Shown here piece after piece: positions 8,843-18,897 of a stretch of 64,000 nucleotides of DNA. Below the pieces are notes generated by a model that was not told where the DNA came from, searched no databases, and saw only the letters and a program-made list of their open reading frames with translations. Within the stretch, counting starts at the first letter, position 1. Each line of letters begins with the position of its first letter. The stretch lies in NCBI RefSeq assembly GCF_030717995.2, contig NZ_CP157743.1:4056501-4120500 (forward strand), read 5' to 3'. Position numbers and translations under genes: made by a program. The stretch comes from Methylomarinum sp. Ch1-1 (GTDB lineage: Bacteria > Pseudomonadota > Gammaproteobacteria > Methylococcales > Methylomonadaceae).

Positions 8843-9679
8843 ATGGCAGCGTTGAGCTTAACCCAGATTTATCTCTATCCCGTCAAATCGCTAGGCGGTA
8901 TCAGCGTCCAACATTGGCCTGTCGACGGCAAAGGATTGCTCTATGACAGAAAATGGATGCTGGTCGATGAAAACAACCGCTTTCTGAGTCAGCGCCGTCT
9001 GCCGAATATGGCGCTGATCAAAACTCGAATCAGCGCCGATGAGTTGATCTTATCGACGCCTGAGCAACAACAGTTCGCACTGCCGCTGCAACCGGACGCC
9101 GGCGACCCACTGGAAGTCGACATTTGGCACGATCGCTGCCTTGCCAGAGCCGTCAGCCGCGAGGCGGACCGCTGGCTCACCGACTTTCTTGACGCGCCCT
9201 GTCGACTGGTCTACCAACCTGAAGACGGCGTCCGCCGGGTAGACCCTAAGTATGCCGAACCTAGCGATCAGACCCGCTTTGCCGATGGCTTTCCCTTCCT
9301 GATTACGTCGTCAGCTTCCTTGCACTCATTGAACGAGGCCATGGAGCATGAGTTGCCGATGACGCGTTTTCGTCCCAACCTGGTGATCGGCGGCTGTTCG
9401 GCATACGCCGAAGACTGCTGGCGTGAAATCGCCATCAACGGCATCCATTTCAGATTACCGAAACCCTGCTCCCGCTGCAATGTGCCTGCGATAGACCAGG
9501 ACACGGCCGAAACCGGCAAGGAACCCTTGTTAACACTGAAGCATCTGCGTCGATGGAACAATCAGATCTACTTCGGTCAAAACGCACTCCATGACGGCCC
9601 AGGCGAGTTGACTGTCGGCGATTCCATGCAAATCATCAGCACCGGCGCCCGTCAGCCTCCGCTGCCGGCAATAGGCTAA
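8843..9679 (+). CDS. MOSC-domain protein (YcbX-like)
   Basis: A 278-residue protein with an N-terminal MOSC_N domain (LTQIYLYPVKSLGGI, RKWMLVDENNRFLSQR) and a C-terminal MOSC domain. It carries the conserved cysteine motif PCSRCNVPAID near residue 215. MOSC proteins handle molybdenum-cofactor sulfur or act as molybdenum-dependent reductases of N-hydroxylated compounds, as YcbX does. The iron-sulfur ferredoxin domain found in longer family members is absent. It follows the small hypothetical gene by 8 bp. The substrate cannot be read here. Confidence 0.88.
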   Translation: MAALSLTQIYLYPVKSLGGISVQHWPVDGKGLLYDRKWMLVDENNRFLSQRRLPNMALIKTRISADELILSTPEQQQFALPLQPDAGDPLEVDIWHDRCLARAVSREADRWLTDFLDAPCRLVYQPEDGVRRVDPKYAEPSDQTRFADGFPFLITSSASLHSLNEAMEHELPMTRFRPNLVIGGCSAYAEDCWREIAINGIHFRLPKPCSRCNVPAIDQDTAETGKEPLLTLKHLRRWNNQIYFGQNALHDGPGELTVGDSMQIISTGARQPPLPAIG

Positions 9680-9684
9680 ATCAG

Positions 9685-9834
9685 CAGCAATTCCCATTTG
9701 GATAATAAAGAGGGTTTGGGGGTGTTTTGGCGAGGATGCTGCCGCTAAGCCCCCAACAGGCCCTAAACACCGCAAAAATACTCAACCTGATTACTGGTCT
9801 AACACGGCGAAAATGCTCAAACAGTGAATTGCTG
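9685..9834. mobile_element. MITE family B, short copy
   Basis: Ends CAGCAATTCCCATTTG and GTGAATTGCTG, with the shared internal GCCCTAAACACCGCAAAAAT. It lacks the 65-bp hairpin module. The flanks GCTAAATCAG / CTAAAATGGC resemble a decayed target duplication. It fills most of the gap between the MOSC gene and glnS. Confidence 0.75.
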
Positions 9835-9851
9835 CTAAAATGGCGGTCGCT

Positions 9852-9879
9852 TTGCGGACATCGATCAATCAAGTAAAAT
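9852..9879 (+). promoter_or_regulatory. Possible sigma-70 promoter of glnS
   Basis: TTGCGG, 16 bp, then TAAAAT, about 75 bp before the glnS start and just after the MITE-B copy. The -10 matches 5 of 6 bases, the -35 is weak. Confidence 0.4.
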
Positions 9880-9953
9880 AACGGCTTTTATGGGACCGAC
9901 ACCGCAGCGGTCAAAACCTCTTTGATCATTAACCCTTCCACGCATATAACTCA

Positions 9954-11615
9954 ATGTCGACAACTGAAAACCCCGTTCAATCAAACTTTATCAGACAGAT
10001 CGTTGCCGCCGACCTAGCAAGCAACAAACATAACGGCAAAGTCGCCACGCGTTTCCCTCCGGAACCCAATGGTTTTCTCCATATCGGTCACGCCAAATCG
10101 ATTTGCCTGAACTTCACCATTGCCGAGGAAAATAACGGCACTTGCAACCTGCGCTTCGACGACACCAATCCGGAAAAAGAAAGCGTAGAGTTTATGGAAG
10201 CGATCGAACGAGATGTGCACTGGCTGGGATTTCAATGGGCCGGAAAATACCATGCCTCCGATTATTTCGAACAGCTTTATCAATACGCGATACAGCTGAT
10301 TAAATCCGGCGATGCCTATGTCGACAGTTCCAGCGCCGAACAAATCCGACTAGACCGTGGCACGCTGACCGAGCCAGGTCGGGAAAGTCCGGACAGAAAA
10401 CGCTCGATTGAAGAAAACCTGGACCTGTTCCAACGCATGCGCGACGGTGAATTCGCCGATGGTCACTATGTATTGCGCGCCAAGATCGATATGGCCTCGC
10501 CCAACATCAACATGCGAGATCCAACGATTTACCGTATCCGCCGCGTCCATCACCAACGCACCGGCGATGACTGGTGTATCTATCCGATGTACGACTACAC
10601 GCACTGCATTTCCGATGCCATCGAAGGCATTACTCATTCTTTGTGCACGTTGGAGTTCGAAGATCACAGACCCTTGTATGACTGGGTACTGGACAAGTTG
10701 CAGACGCCCTGCCATCCTCAACAAATCGAATTCGCCAGGCTGCAACTCGAATATGCGGTGATGAGCAAGCGCAAATTGAATCAATTGGTGATCGAAAAAC
10801 ATGTCAGCGGCTGGGATGATCCGCGCATGCCGACCATCGCCGGCCTGCGTAGGGCCGGCTACACGCCGGCATCGATCCGTGACTTCTGTGAGCGCATCGG
10901 CGTCACCAAGAAAGATTCCTGGATCAAGATGGGGGTGCTGGAAAGCTGTATCCGTGAAGACCTGAACGAAAATGCCCCGCGCCGAATGGCGGTGTTGAAT
11001 CCGTTGCGCGTCGTGATCGAAAACTATGCCGATGGAGCGACGGAAGATTATCAGATTGCCAATCATCCGCAAAAACCGGAAATGGGCGCGCGCAAGGTTT
11101 CTTTCGGCAAGGTTCTCTATATCGAACAGGACGATTTTGCCGAAGTGCCGCCGAAAAAATTCAAACGCCTAGTTGAAGGCGGTGAAGTCAGGCTGCGCGG
11201 CTCCTATGTGATCAAATGCGAACGCATGATCAAGGACGAATCCGGCAATATCATCGAATTACGATGCAGCTATGACCCCGACACCTTGGGCAAGAATCCG
11301 GAAGGCCGCAAGGTCAAGGGCGTCATCCATTGGGTTTCGGCGGAACATTCGGTCCCGGCCGAAGTACGGCTCTATGACCGCTTGTTCAAGGCGCCGAATC
11401 CGGATGCGGAAGCCCATTTTCTCGACGCCTTGAACCCGGATTCACTGGAAGTCTTGACCGACTGCCGCATCGAAGCCAGCCTGGCCGATGCCGAACCGCA
11501 AAGCCGCTTTCAGTTCGAGCGGACCGGTTATTTTTGCGTCGATTCGATCGACAGCAAGCCCGGAAAACCGGTATTCAACCGCACCGTGACGCTGCGAGAT
11601 ACCTGGGCGAGATAG
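9954..11615 (+). CDS. glnS: Glutaminyl-tRNA synthetase
   Basis: A 553-residue class I aminoacyl-tRNA synthetase, charging tRNA-Gln directly in the cytosol. It has the HIGH motif in [13 protein letters not shown] (about 34-46), the KMSKS-equivalent [11 protein letters not shown] (about 268), and GlnRS-type features such as [10 protein letters not shown] and [11 protein letters not shown]. Its length is essentially that of the E. coli enzyme. The C-terminal beta-barrel anticodon-binding region is complete. The gene is monocistronic in appearance, with a hairpin 15 bp after the stop. Confidence 0.97.
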   Translation: MSTTENPVQSNFIRQIVAADLASNKHNGKVATRFPPEPNGFLHIGHAKSICLNFTIAEENNGTCNLRFDDTNPEKESVEFMEAIERDVHWLGFQWAGKYHASDYFEQLYQYAIQLIKSGDAYVDSSSAEQIRLDRGTLTEPGRESPDRKRSIEENLDLFQRMRDGEFADGHYVLRAKIDMASPNINMRDPTIYRIRRVHHQRTGDDWCIYPMYDYTHCISDAIEGITHSLCTLEFEDHRPLYDWVLDKLQTPCHPQQIEFARLQLEYAVMSKRKLNQLVIEKHVSGWDDPRMPTIAGLRRAGYTPASIRDFCERIGVTKKDSWIKMGVLESCIREDLNENAPRRMAVLNPLRVVIENYADGATEDYQIANHPQKPEMGARKVSFGKVLYIEQDDFAEVPPKKFKRLVEGGEVRLRGSYVIKCERMIKDESGNIIELRCSYDPDTLGKNPEGRKVKGVIHWVSAEHSVPAEVRLYDRLFKAPNPDAEAHFLDALNPDSLEVLTDCRIEASLADAEPQSRFQFERTGYFCVDSIDSKPGKPVFNRTVTLRDTWAR

Positions 11616-11629
11616 TCAGGCTACGCCGA

Positions 11630-11658
11630 CCAGTCCCTACCCTAACGGGCGGGACTGG
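11630..11658 (+). terminator. Hairpin after glnS
   Basis: CCAGTCCC and GGGACTGG flank a loop of about 13 bases. There is no strong U-run, so it is a weak or factor-assisted terminator at best. Confidence 0.5.
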
Positions 11659-11703
11659 CCCCACGAGATCTTGTTACTCTGACTTGAATAGCGGGAACAT
11701 AAC

Positions 11704-12582
11704 ATGAGTATCGACCCCTTAATCCCCTTACTCGAAGAAACAACCGGCCGAACGCTAAATGACTGCCGACTCTCGCCGCTGGGAGGGGGCGACATCAACT
11801 CGGCCTATCATCTCCAAAGCACCGAGGTTTCCTGGTTCATCAAGGTCAACCGTCCGACACTCGCCTTCATGTTCGAGGCCGAAGCGCAAGGCCTTAACGA
11901 ACTGGCCAAGCTAAAGAGCATTAGGGTCCCAACGGTCATAACTTACGGCCAAAGCGAACAATACAGTTTCCTGGTGTTGGAACATATCGAACTGGGCGGA
12001 CTCCGCAGTGACTCAGCTGCGCTCTTAGGTGAACAATTGGCCGCATTGCATAAGCACCGCCAGGCTTTTTTCGGCTGGCATTGCGACAACACGATCGGCA
12101 GCACCGCTCAGCATAACGAACGCCATAAAGACTGGGTGGAATTCTGGCGTGCGCAGCGCTTATTAAAACAGTTGCAATTCGCCGCCGACAACGGCCACGC
12201 CGGCAAACTGCTGAGCCAGGGGGAAAAGCTGGCCGAAAAACTCGATGTATTTTTCGAAACTTATCAACCGCAACCGGCCTTATTGCATGGCGATCTTTGG
12301 GGGGGCAATGCCGCCGCCGACCGTCAAGGACGCCCGGTCATTTACGACCCTGCCTGCTATTACGGCGACCGCGAGGCCGACATCGCGATGACCGAATTAT
12401 TTGGCGGCTTCGGCGCCGATTTCTATCGGGCCTATCAGGAAAGCTACCCATTGGATTCCGGTTATAAAACCCGCAAAATCCTCTATAATCTTTATCATAT
12501 CCTCAATCATTTGAATCTGTTCGGAAGCGCTTATCGGCATCAGGCGGAAACGATGATCGAACAATTGCTTGCGGAAACTTAG
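11704..12582 (+). CDS. Fructosamine/ketosamine kinase family protein
   Basis: A 292-residue cytosolic protein of the fructosamine-3-kinase family (YniA-like). The kinase-like catalytic region reads LLHGDLWGGN (catalytic Asp, about 195-204) followed by YDPACYYGDREADIAM (metal-binding Asp). The N-terminal lobe has GGGDINSAYHL and the Lys-bearing WFIKVNRP. Family members phosphorylate ketosamines formed by glycation so that the sugar can leave, a protein-repair role. It lies 88 bp after glnS on the same strand. The cluster gives no further clue to the substrate. Confidence 0.88.
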   Translation: MSIDPLIPLLEETTGRTLNDCRLSPLGGGDINSAYHLQSTEVSWFIKVNRPTLAFMFEAEAQGLNELAKLKSIRVPTVITYGQSEQYSFLVLEHIELGGLRSDSAALLGEQLAALHKHRQAFFGWHCDNTIGSTAQHNERHKDWVEFWRAQRLLKQLQFAADNGHAGKLLSQGEKLAEKLDVFFETYQPQPALLHGDLWGGNAAADRQGRPVIYDPACYYGDREADIAMTELFGGFGADFYRAYQESYPLDSGYKTRKILYNLYHILNHLNLFGSAYRHQAETMIEQLLAET

Positions 12583-12751
12583 CGCTTTCATTAAATTGTT
12601 GGTAACAACTTCCGTGCCGATGAAGTATTGCGACATCTATTGCGGACTATAGCTACCGCAAATGTATGCAGAAAATGCAGGAGCAATTTTCTGCCTGAAA
12701 AATCTGCATTCACGCCATCCCTTGGCGATCGATTGCCGCCGTCAATCCTAC

Positions 12752-12903
12752 GCCGCACAAGGATGTGCAAGTGCCGCGTGAGATAGGAAATCGGAAGCGG
12801 CCGCCGCACAAGGATGTGCAAGTGCCGCGTGAGATAGGAAATTGGAAGCGGCCGCCGCACAAGGATGTGCAAGTGCAGCGGTAAGCAGGAGCTGTTAGCC
12901 GCC
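12752..12903 (+). repeat. 51-bp module, three tandem copies
   Basis: Three units with a period of 51 bp begin at 12752, 12803 and 12854, each with GCCGCACAAGGATGTGCAAG. The first two end in AGATAGGAAATCGGAAGCGG-type sequence; the third ends in the AGCAGGAGCTGTTAGCC type seen elsewhere. A hairpin module follows at once. Confidence 0.9.
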
Positions 12904-12904
12904 A

Positions 12905-12969
12905 CCCAGCACCTAAATTCCATAGGCTAATGGCCGCGATAAATCATTTTCGTTTATTTAGGTGCTGGG
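12905..12969 (+). repeat. 65-bp hairpin module, copy 3
   Basis: Arms CCCAGCACCTAAAT / ATTTAGGTGCTGGG with a type 2 core differing from copy 2 at only a few bases. The right flank GTGAAC is shared with other copies. A family-B right-end fragment (about 12983-13042, CACCCCATGCCCTAAACAC) follows. Confidence 0.9.
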
Positions 12970-13202
12970 TGAACTTTGCTCCTCGACAGACACACCCCAT
13001 GCCCTAAACACAGCAAGAATGCTCAAACTGATGAATTGTTGGGATCGGCCAGATATTTGGGAAAGGTGTTGGCCGCAATGATATACTGGCGTCAAGTCCG
13101 CCAGACGGAGCACTGCGTCCTTTGTCAGCCACCCCGCTGCCCGAATTTTGATTCACGACAAGCATATCTTTAACCGGCACACCGGGATGAAGAGGTTCTA
13201 GC

Positions 13203-13988
13203 ATGAAAGATTTATCGGCCATCCGTGGCATACTGTTTGATCTCGACGGCGTATTGTATGTCGGCCCCTCCATCATCGAAGGCGCCATCGACGCCCTCGC
13301 CGAAATAAAACAAAAAGGCTACAGTCGACGCTTCATCACCAACACCAGCACCCTATCCAGCGCTTCGCTACATAAAAAACTGCTTAACCTGGGATTTGAC
13401 ATCGACGAGCACGAAATCATCAGCGCCACCCGCGCCGCACTAATTTATCTGCAACAATTTGTCGACCCATCCTGCCACCTATTGCTGTCCGATGACGTTA
13501 AACAAGATTTCCGTCAGTTCAGGCAATCGAGCAAAAAAGCCGACTTCGTCATCGTTGGCGACATAGGCGATGCCTGGTCATATAAGCTATTGAACACAGT
13601 ATTCAAGGAATTGATTAACGGCGCGCAGCTGATCGCCATCCACAAGAACCGCTTCTGGCAAACCGAAGACGGACTGCAAATGGATATCGGCGGCTTTGTC
13701 GGCGCACTCGAATACGCCAGTCAAAAACAAGCGACGATCATCGGCAAGCCTTCGCGGGAATTTTTTCAGTCGGCATTGACCGACCTGGAATTGTCGCCGC
13801 AACAAGTCGCCATCATCGGCGACGATATCGACACCGATATCGGCGGAGGGCAAGACGCCGGTTTAACCGGCATTCTCGTGAAAACCGGCAAATATCGCCA
13901 AGACTATGCCGACAGCAGCCCGATCATTCCCGACCTAACCCTGCCCTCAATTACCGAACTCCCGGCCTGTTTGCCGACTTTAAGCTAA
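13203..13988 (+). CDS. HAD-superfamily IIA hydrolase (LHPP/NagD-like)
   Basis: A 261-residue haloacid-dehalogenase phosphatase. Motif I is FDLDGVLYVG (nucleophile Asp near residue 15), motif II ITNTSTLS, and motif IV GDDIDTDIGGGQDAG. The subclass IIA cap lies between motifs II and III. Size and the DLDGVLY start fit the LHPP-like branch (phospholysine/phosphohistidine or pyrophosphate phosphatases), but substrate is not decidable. It stands alone between two repeat-filled gaps. Confidence 0.85.
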   Translation: MKDLSAIRGILFDLDGVLYVGPSIIEGAIDALAEIKQKGYSRRFITNTSTLSSASLHKKLLNLGFDIDEHEIISATRAALIYLQQFVDPSCHLLLSDDVKQDFRQFRQSSKKADFVIVGDIGDAWSYKLLNTVFKELINGAQLIAIHKNRFWQTEDGLQMDIGGFVGALEYASQKQATIIGKPSREFFQSALTDLELSPQQVAIIGDDIDTDIGGGQDAGLTGILVKTGKYRQDYADSSPIIPDLTLPSITELPACLPTLS

Positions 13989-13995
13989 CGGACAC

Positions 13996-14262
13996 GTAAC
14001 TATTCAGTATCTTTCAGGGTTTAGGGAGTAGGAGCTGTTAGCTGACAGCAATTCCCAGTTTGCGCATTTTTGCTGTGTTTAACCTGTGTTCGGATCAAGA
14101 AACCAGCCTGTATCAGATAGCTCCTCCAGAATATGTGCATGTAGGCTTGAACGCGGAATCTGACCGCCAGGGAAGGTGGAAATGCCGCGCACACTGCTTT
14201 CCAGAGCGACCTGATACCGTCTTAACCCTTATTGTTTCCTATCTTCCTGCATAGAAACACAT
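13996..14262. repeat. Mosaic of repeat fragments between the HAD gene and waaA
   Basis: This stretch holds a solitary family-A end at 13996-14031 (GTAACTATTCAG), a family-B left-end fragment at 14046-14080 (CAGCAATTCCCAG), then a segment at 14081-14235 (AACCTGTGTTCGGATCAAG ... ACCTGATACCGTCTTAA). That segment matches, inverted, the outer parts of the repeat at 42.87-43.13 kb and may be a further miniature family. No gene is seen. Confidence 0.7.
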
Positions 14263-15522
14263 TTACAAAGATTGCTCCAATATAGAGCAGACTCGCCCGG
14301 TCGCTCCCTGGTTGCGACGCAGAAACTCCCCACCCTTTTCAGTCAAACGCTCTCTAAACGCGGCATCGGCATGCAAACGTTTCGCCGTGCCGATGATGTG
14401 CTGCTCGTCCAGGCATTGCAGCGCCGCCTGCATCGCCAGGACTTTGTCGGCAATTTCCTTAAAATTAATCATGTGTGGACCGAACATGACCGGCAGACCC
14501 ACCGCTAACGGCTCCAAGATGTTGTGCCCGCCCACCGGCACCATGCTGCCGCCGACGAAAGCGATATCGGCGGCGGCATAAAGCATTTTCAGCTCGCCCA
14601 TCGTATCGGCAATATAGACATCGGTATCGCTGCTGCAAGCGTCATTGACACTGCGCATCACCGTGTTGAGTTCTCTTTCTTCGGCCAGACGTTTGACCTC
14701 CTGAAAGCGCTCTGGGTGTCGGGGGACGATCAACAACAACAATTCCGGAATATCGACTTTCAATTGCCGATAAAGCATCATGAAGATTTCATCCTCCCCC
14801 TTATGGGTGCTGGCGATGATCCAGACAAAACGCCCTGCAAATAATCGTCTTTTTAGCTCCCTGCCCTCACCGACCAGCTTCTCATCGACCACCACATCGA
14901 ATTTGATATTGCCGAGCGCCAAAGTCCTATCTTCCGGCGCGCCGATCTCGACAAACCGCCGCCTATCCTCCTCGGTTTGCGTGGCAATCGAAGTCACATT
15001 GCCCAAAGCCGGGATCACCAGCGACGGAATTTTTCGGTATCCTTTGGCGGAATTAGCCGAGAGGCGGGCATTGATGATGAACAAAGGAATGTTATTTTCA
15101 CCGCATTGAGCAAACAGATTGGGCCAAATTTCTTTTTCCATGATCACGGCCAGCTTCGGTTGAAACGTGTCGAGAAATCGCCTGACGACAGACGGCAGAT
15201 CATAGGGCAGATAGACATGTTCGACCCTGTCTCCTAACACCGCTTTGACGCGGGACGAGCCGGTCGGGGTCGTGGTCGTGACCAGAAAATGCGCTTGTCG
15301 ATGTCGCTGCTGCATCAGCCTGACCAATGGAAAGACGGCTTCCGCCTCGCCGACGGAAACAGCATGAAACCAGATGACCTGTTGCGGATAGGGCTTGTTG
15401 TAAACGGCTAGGCGTTCCAACCAGCGTTTTCGATACTCGGGCGCCTTCATGCCGCGCCAATACAGGCGCACTAACACGAACGGCAATAACAGATGGAAAA
15501 GGGCGGTGTAAATGAAACGCAT
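14263..15522 (-). CDS. waaA: 3-deoxy-D-manno-octulosonic acid transferase
   Basis: A 419-residue inner-membrane-anchored glycosyltransferase (KdtA) that adds Kdo to lipid IV-A. It has one N-terminal anchor (about 1-20), the glycosyltransferase N-domain with WFHAVSVGEAEAVFPL (catalytic Glu region), and the C-terminal donor-binding motif FVGGSMVPVGGHNILEP. The ATG is preceded by a perfect AAGGAGG 11 bp upstream. It lies 48 bp after hldD on the same strand, so inner-core assembly genes are joined to the ribosomal operon upstream. Family members can add one or more Kdo residues; the number is not readable here. Confidence 0.95.
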   Translation of the reverse strand: MRFIYTALFHLLLPFVLVRLYWRGMKAPEYRKRWLERLAVYNKPYPQQVIWFHAVSVGEAEAVFPLVRLMQQRHRQAHFLVTTTTPTGSSRVKAVLGDRVEHVYLPYDLPSVVRRFLDTFQPKLAVIMEKEIWPNLFAQCGENNIPLFIINARLSANSAKGYRKIPSLVIPALGNVTSIATQTEEDRRRFVEIGAPEDRTLALGNIKFDVVVDEKLVGEGRELKRRLFAGRFVWIIASTHKGEDEIFMMLYRQLKVDIPELLLLIVPRHPERFQEVKRLAEERELNTVMRSVNDACSSDTDVYIADTMGELKMLYAAADIAFVGGSMVPVGGHNILEPLAVGLPVMFGPHMINFKEIADKVLAMQAALQCLDEQHIIGTAKRLHADAAFRERLTEKGGEFLRRNQGATGRVCSILEQSL

Positions 15523-15570
15523 AAAAACAAAACCTCCTTGAACAGGCGAAACTATTCTACTGGATTGTCT

Positions 15571-16515
15571 TTACCGATTTAACCACTCCATATATAAACG
15601 GACGCCCTGCTCGACCGTTTTGAACTGATGATGACAACCGGCGGCGCGTAACTTATCCAGATTGGCCTCGGTGAAACTCTGATAACAGCCCTTCAGGTGC
15701 TCCGGGAAGGGAATGTATTCGATACTGCCGCGCTGGTGATAAGCGATCACCGCATTGGCGACGTCATTGAAGGTCTGACTGCGTCCCGTGCCGGTATTAA
15801 AGACGCCGGAAACCTGCGGGTTGTCCAGAAACCATAAGTTGATATCGACGACATCGCCGACATAGATAAAATCCCGACGTTGTTCGCCGTCGGCATAACC
15901 GTCACAGCCTTCAAACAAGCGTATGTAATCGGATTCCTTGATCTGATTGTTCAAATGAAAAGCGACGCTGGCCATGCTGCCTTTGTGCTCTTCACGAGGT
16001 CCGTAAACATTGAAATATCTCAAACCGACCACCTGCGCCGTCAGCTTGCTTTCGAACCGACGCACATATTGATCAAACTGAAATTTTGAATAACCGTAGA
16101 CATTCAACGGCCCTTCATAGGCCAATTCTTCCTTGAAATGATTGTCGTCACCATAGACGGCGGCGCTGGAGGCGTAGATGAAGGGAATCTTATGCTGCTG
16201 ACAATAATGAAACAGCACCTTGCTGTATTCATAATTATTTTCCATCATATAACGACCATCCCACTCGGTGGTCGTCGAACAGGCGCCTTGATGAAAAATG
16301 GCCTCTATCGTTTCTGGTTGAAAAAAACCTTGTTGCAGTTTCTGTAAAAACGTGTCGCGATCCAAGTAATCGGCGATCCGGCAATCCACCAAGTTTTTAT
16401 ACTTGACACCGTTAGCCAGGTGATCGACGACTAAAATATCATCGTAACCGCGCTGATTCAGGCCCAACACCAGGTTACTACCTATGAAGCCCGCTCCGCC
16501 GGTTACGATGATCAT
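15571..16515 (-). CDS. hldD: ADP-L-glycero-D-manno-heptose 6-epimerase
   Basis: A 314-residue extended short-chain dehydrogenase. It has the NADP-binding GGAGFIGSN at the N-terminus, the SDR catalytic YGYSK motif near residue 140, and a preceding ASSAAVYG. It converts ADP-D-glycero- to ADP-L-glycero-manno-heptose for the LPS inner core. The start lies only 5 bp after the rplI stop, so it is almost certainly cotranscribed with rpsF-rpsR-rplI, and waaA follows. Length matches the E. coli enzyme. Confidence 0.95.
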   Translation of the reverse strand: MIIVTGGAGFIGSNLVLGLNQRGYDDILVVDHLANGVKYKNLVDCRIADYLDRDTFLQKLQQGFFQPETIEAIFHQGACSTTTEWDGRYMMENNYEYSKVLFHYCQQHKIPFIYASSAAVYGDDNHFKEELAYEGPLNVYGYSKFQFDQYVRRFESKLTAQVVGLRYFNVYGPREEHKGSMASVAFHLNNQIKESDYIRLFEGCDGYADGEQRRDFIYVGDVVDINLWFLDNPQVSGVFNTGTGRSQTFNDVANAVIAYHQRGSIEYIPFPEHLKGCYQSFTEANLDKLRAAGCHHQFKTVEQGVRLYMEWLNR

Positions 16516-16520
16516 GCTGC

Positions 16521-16967
16521 TTACTCGGCTGCGACCGTGACAGGAACCGTCACGACGACATCGCTATGCAGGTTGATATCGATATCATAATCGCCGATTT
16601 GACGAATCACGCCTTCAGGCAGACGAACTTCTTGTTTTTCAACCTTAGCGCCGGCCGCGGTAATGGCCTCGGCGATCGTTTGCGTACCGACAGAACCGAA
16701 CAGTTTGCCTTCATCGCCGGCTTTATGGGTAATGACCACCTTCAATTGGCCGATCGCCTCGGCGCGCGCCTGAGCGGAGGCTAGTTTTTCGGCGGCGATT
16801 TTCTCCAATTCCGCGCGACGCGCCTCAAATTCCTTGATTTTTTCCGGCGTCGCGGCTACCGCTTTACCTTGCGGAACCAGGTAATTTCGACCATACCCCG
16901 GCTTAATCGTTACTTTATCACCCAGACCACCCAGGTTTGCTATCTTTTCCAGAAGAATGACTTCCAT
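16521..16967 (-). CDS. rplI: 50S ribosomal protein L9
   Basis: A 148-residue protein of usual length, starting [19 protein letters not shown] and carrying the L9 N-terminal RNA-binding domain with [13 protein letters not shown], a long connecting helix, and the C-terminal domain ([14 protein letters not shown]). GAGGT lies a few bases before the ATG. It is the last ribosomal gene of the operon. Confidence 0.98.
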   Translation of the reverse strand: MEVILLEKIANLGGLGDKVTIKPGYGRNYLVPQGKAVAATPEKIKEFEARRAELEKIAAEKLASAQARAEAIGQLKVVITHKAGDEGKLFGSVGTQTIAEAITAAGAKVEKQEVRLPEGVIRQIGDYDIDINLHSDVVVTVPVTVAAE

Positions 16968-17016
16968 CGTTCAATACCTCATTTAATCGACAGTGTGTCG
17001 AATTTTCCGGATGCAT

Positions 17017-17928
17017 TTACTCATCCGATTGATTTGAAATTTTATTACGCAAGTTCAACCATGTATCCCCTAAACCGAAGAGGGCGACCGCAATAGCGAC
17101 ATGGGGAATCATCACCAATGTGATGTACAAAAAAGGCACCATAAAACGGCCGCTTTTCATCTCGGCGAAAGAAGCGTGCAATGCCGCGGTGCCGGTCAAC
17201 GTGTAAAGCACGAACAGCAGCACGATGATGTTTCTGCATACTTCGGCGACCGCACCAGACAAGGTCAGCGCCATCACCAACACCACCAGCGTCAGGTAGG
17301 CTAACTGAGGATGAATTCTAAGCCCCAGAAACTCGGCCCTGAAGCCGCCCGGATTATAAAGCGCCGACTGCCACCATCTAGCTAAGAACAGCCCGAAAAT
17401 CAAGCCGTAAACGATTCCGGCGGCGATGGCGCCGGTCATGATTCGGGAAAATCTGGCTAGCGAGAGACTGATTTCCTCGCTAGGCACATCGACCGAACCG
17501 TCCATGACCGGCTGAAACATCTGAGTCAGCAGACTATTCCACAACGCCGCGGGGTCAGGATGATAAAGGTAGAAACCGACGATTCCGACTATCCCCAGGA
17601 TCACGGCAACCTCGATCGTCACCGACAAATAACGTCCTTCTCGCAGAACGATGGAAATCAGCCAGATGGGCAACCACAATACCAAGCCGTATAGCAAGGC
17701 AAACTGATAACTGCCTAATAGCAACATCCCCAGCGCGGCGGTTGCCAGGCAGGAAATAATCAGTACATACAAACCCTCATTGGCGCCACGTCTCAACGTG
17801 ACCAAGGCAACGGTGGCCGAACTTACGATACTGACCGGAGGAAAAAGCAAAGACAGCAAGGCCAGAGTGGAAGCGACCGTCATCGCTTGAATCCGCCCCT
17901 TCATGATATAGCCCGCCAGAAACTTCAC
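17017..17928 (-). CDS. DUF2232 multi-pass membrane protein
   Basis: A 303-residue protein with about eight hydrophobic segments (for example ALLYGLVLWLPIWLISIVL and YLTLVVLVMALTLSGAV). Proteins of this family (YybS-like, DUF2232) are often encoded between rpsR and rplI in proteobacteria, as here. No biochemical role is established that I know of. The start is a GTG at 17928, with GGAG about 10 bp upstream. It lies 18 bp after rpsR and 49 bp before rplI. Confidence 0.85.
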   Translation of the reverse strand: MKFLAGYIMKGRIQAMTVASTLALLSLLFPPVSIVSSATVALVTLRRGANEGLYVLIISCLATAALGMLLLGSYQFALLYGLVLWLPIWLISIVLREGRYLSVTIEVAVILGIVGIVGFYLYHPDPAALWNSLLTQMFQPVMDGSVDVPSEEISLSLARFSRIMTGAIAAGIVYGLIFGLFLARWWQSALYNPGGFRAEFLGLRIHPQLAYLTLVVLVMALTLSGAVAEVCRNIIVLLFVLYTLTGTAALHASFAEMKSGRFMVPFLYITLVMIPHVAIAVALFGLGDTWLNLRNKISNQSDE

Positions 17929-17946
17929 CTTTAACTCCGCTAAAGT

Positions 17947-18174
17947 TTATTTATGTGCGTCGCAATAAGGCAGTAAGGCGATATAGCGAGCCTGCTTGAT
18001 TGCCTTAGCTAATTGCCTTTGATACTTCGCACTGGTTCCGGTAATACGACTTGGAACAATTTTACCTGTTTCGGTGACATATTCACTCAACAGATCCAAG
18101 TCTTTGTAATCAATCGCCACTGCCTCTTCACCACTGAAGCGACAGAATTTTTTGCGTCTCATGTTACGTGCCAT
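17947..18174 (-). CDS. rpsR: 30S ribosomal protein S18
   Basis: A 75-residue basic protein with the conserved [31 protein letters not shown] and [16 protein letters not shown] blocks. It binds beside S6 on the platform of the small subunit. Length is standard. It lies 27 bp after rpsF. Confidence 0.98.
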   Translation of the reverse strand: MARNMRRKKFCRFSGEEAVAIDYKDLDLLSEYVTETGKIVPSRITGTSAKYQRQLAKAIKQARYIALLPYCDAHK

Positions 18175-18201
18175 AATTATCCTCGTAATCCAATTAATTA
18201 G

Positions 18202-18624
18202 TTATTCAGCGTCCGCAGATTTTTCCGCTGCTTTTTCCTGATTCGAATCTGGTTTAGGTTCATTAGCTGAATCCGCTTCCTTAGATTTGACCTCAGTAGC
18301 CCCACTTTCTGCAGAAACGATCGCTGAAGGTTCTGTGACGGCTTCATTTTTCACCAAGGTCATGCTACGCAAAATAGCATCGTTGAAGCGAAAACCGCTT
18401 TCCAATTCATCCAGGGTGGGTTGATCACATTCAATATTCATCAGCACATAATGGGCCTTATGAATTTTTTTAATTGGATACGCCAGCTGTCTACGCCCCC
18501 AATCTTCCAGACGGTGGATAGTGCCGGAAGCCTCCTCGATGGTCGCCTTATAACGATCTACCATCGCTGGGACCTGAGAACTTTGATCAGGGTGTACTAA
18601 AAAGACAATTTCATAATGTCGCAT
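18202..18624 (-). CDS. rpsF: 30S ribosomal protein S6
   Basis: A 140-residue protein starting [15 protein letters not shown] with the S6 fold (about 1-100, including [20 protein letters not shown]). It has an acidic low-complexity tail of about 40 residues rich in Ser, Glu, Ala and Lys. AGGAGA precedes the ATG by 7 bp. First gene of a ribosomal-LPS operon. Confidence 0.98.
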   Translation of the reverse strand: MRHYEIVFLVHPDQSSQVPAMVDRYKATIEEASGTIHRLEDWGRRQLAYPIKKIHKAHYVLMNIECDQPTLDELESGFRFNDAILRSMTLVKNEAVTEPSAIVSAESGATEVKSKEADSANEPKPDSNQEKAAEKSADAE

Positions 18625-18709
18625 GTTTTCTCCTTTCGGTGATGCCTCCCACCAGGTCTTTAGCTAGTGATGAAGCAAGGATTGAGCGTAATGCTCGATA
18701 AAACCGACT

Positions 18710-18738
18710 ATTATAGAAACATATCGGCAATCATGCAA
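18710..18738 (-). promoter_or_regulatory. Sigma-70 promoter of the rpsF operon
   Basis: On the minus strand TTGCAT, exactly 17 bp, then TATAAT. The -10 is perfect and the -35 matches 4 of 6 bases. It sits about 85 bp upstream of rpsF. The transcript probably covers rpsF to waaA. Confidence 0.85.
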
Positions 18739-18897
18739 AAACGTTTTTAATTTTACGAGCTTAACCCGGATATTTTGCAAAGAGACAACTCTCTTTCTCC
18801 GATTCCCAGCTATTCTGGCAGACCCGCGCTAATGAAGGAGGGAGCAAGCGAGTCTGTGGCCGCAGGAAGAGGGGGTCACGGCGCCTCGCCAGCCTAA

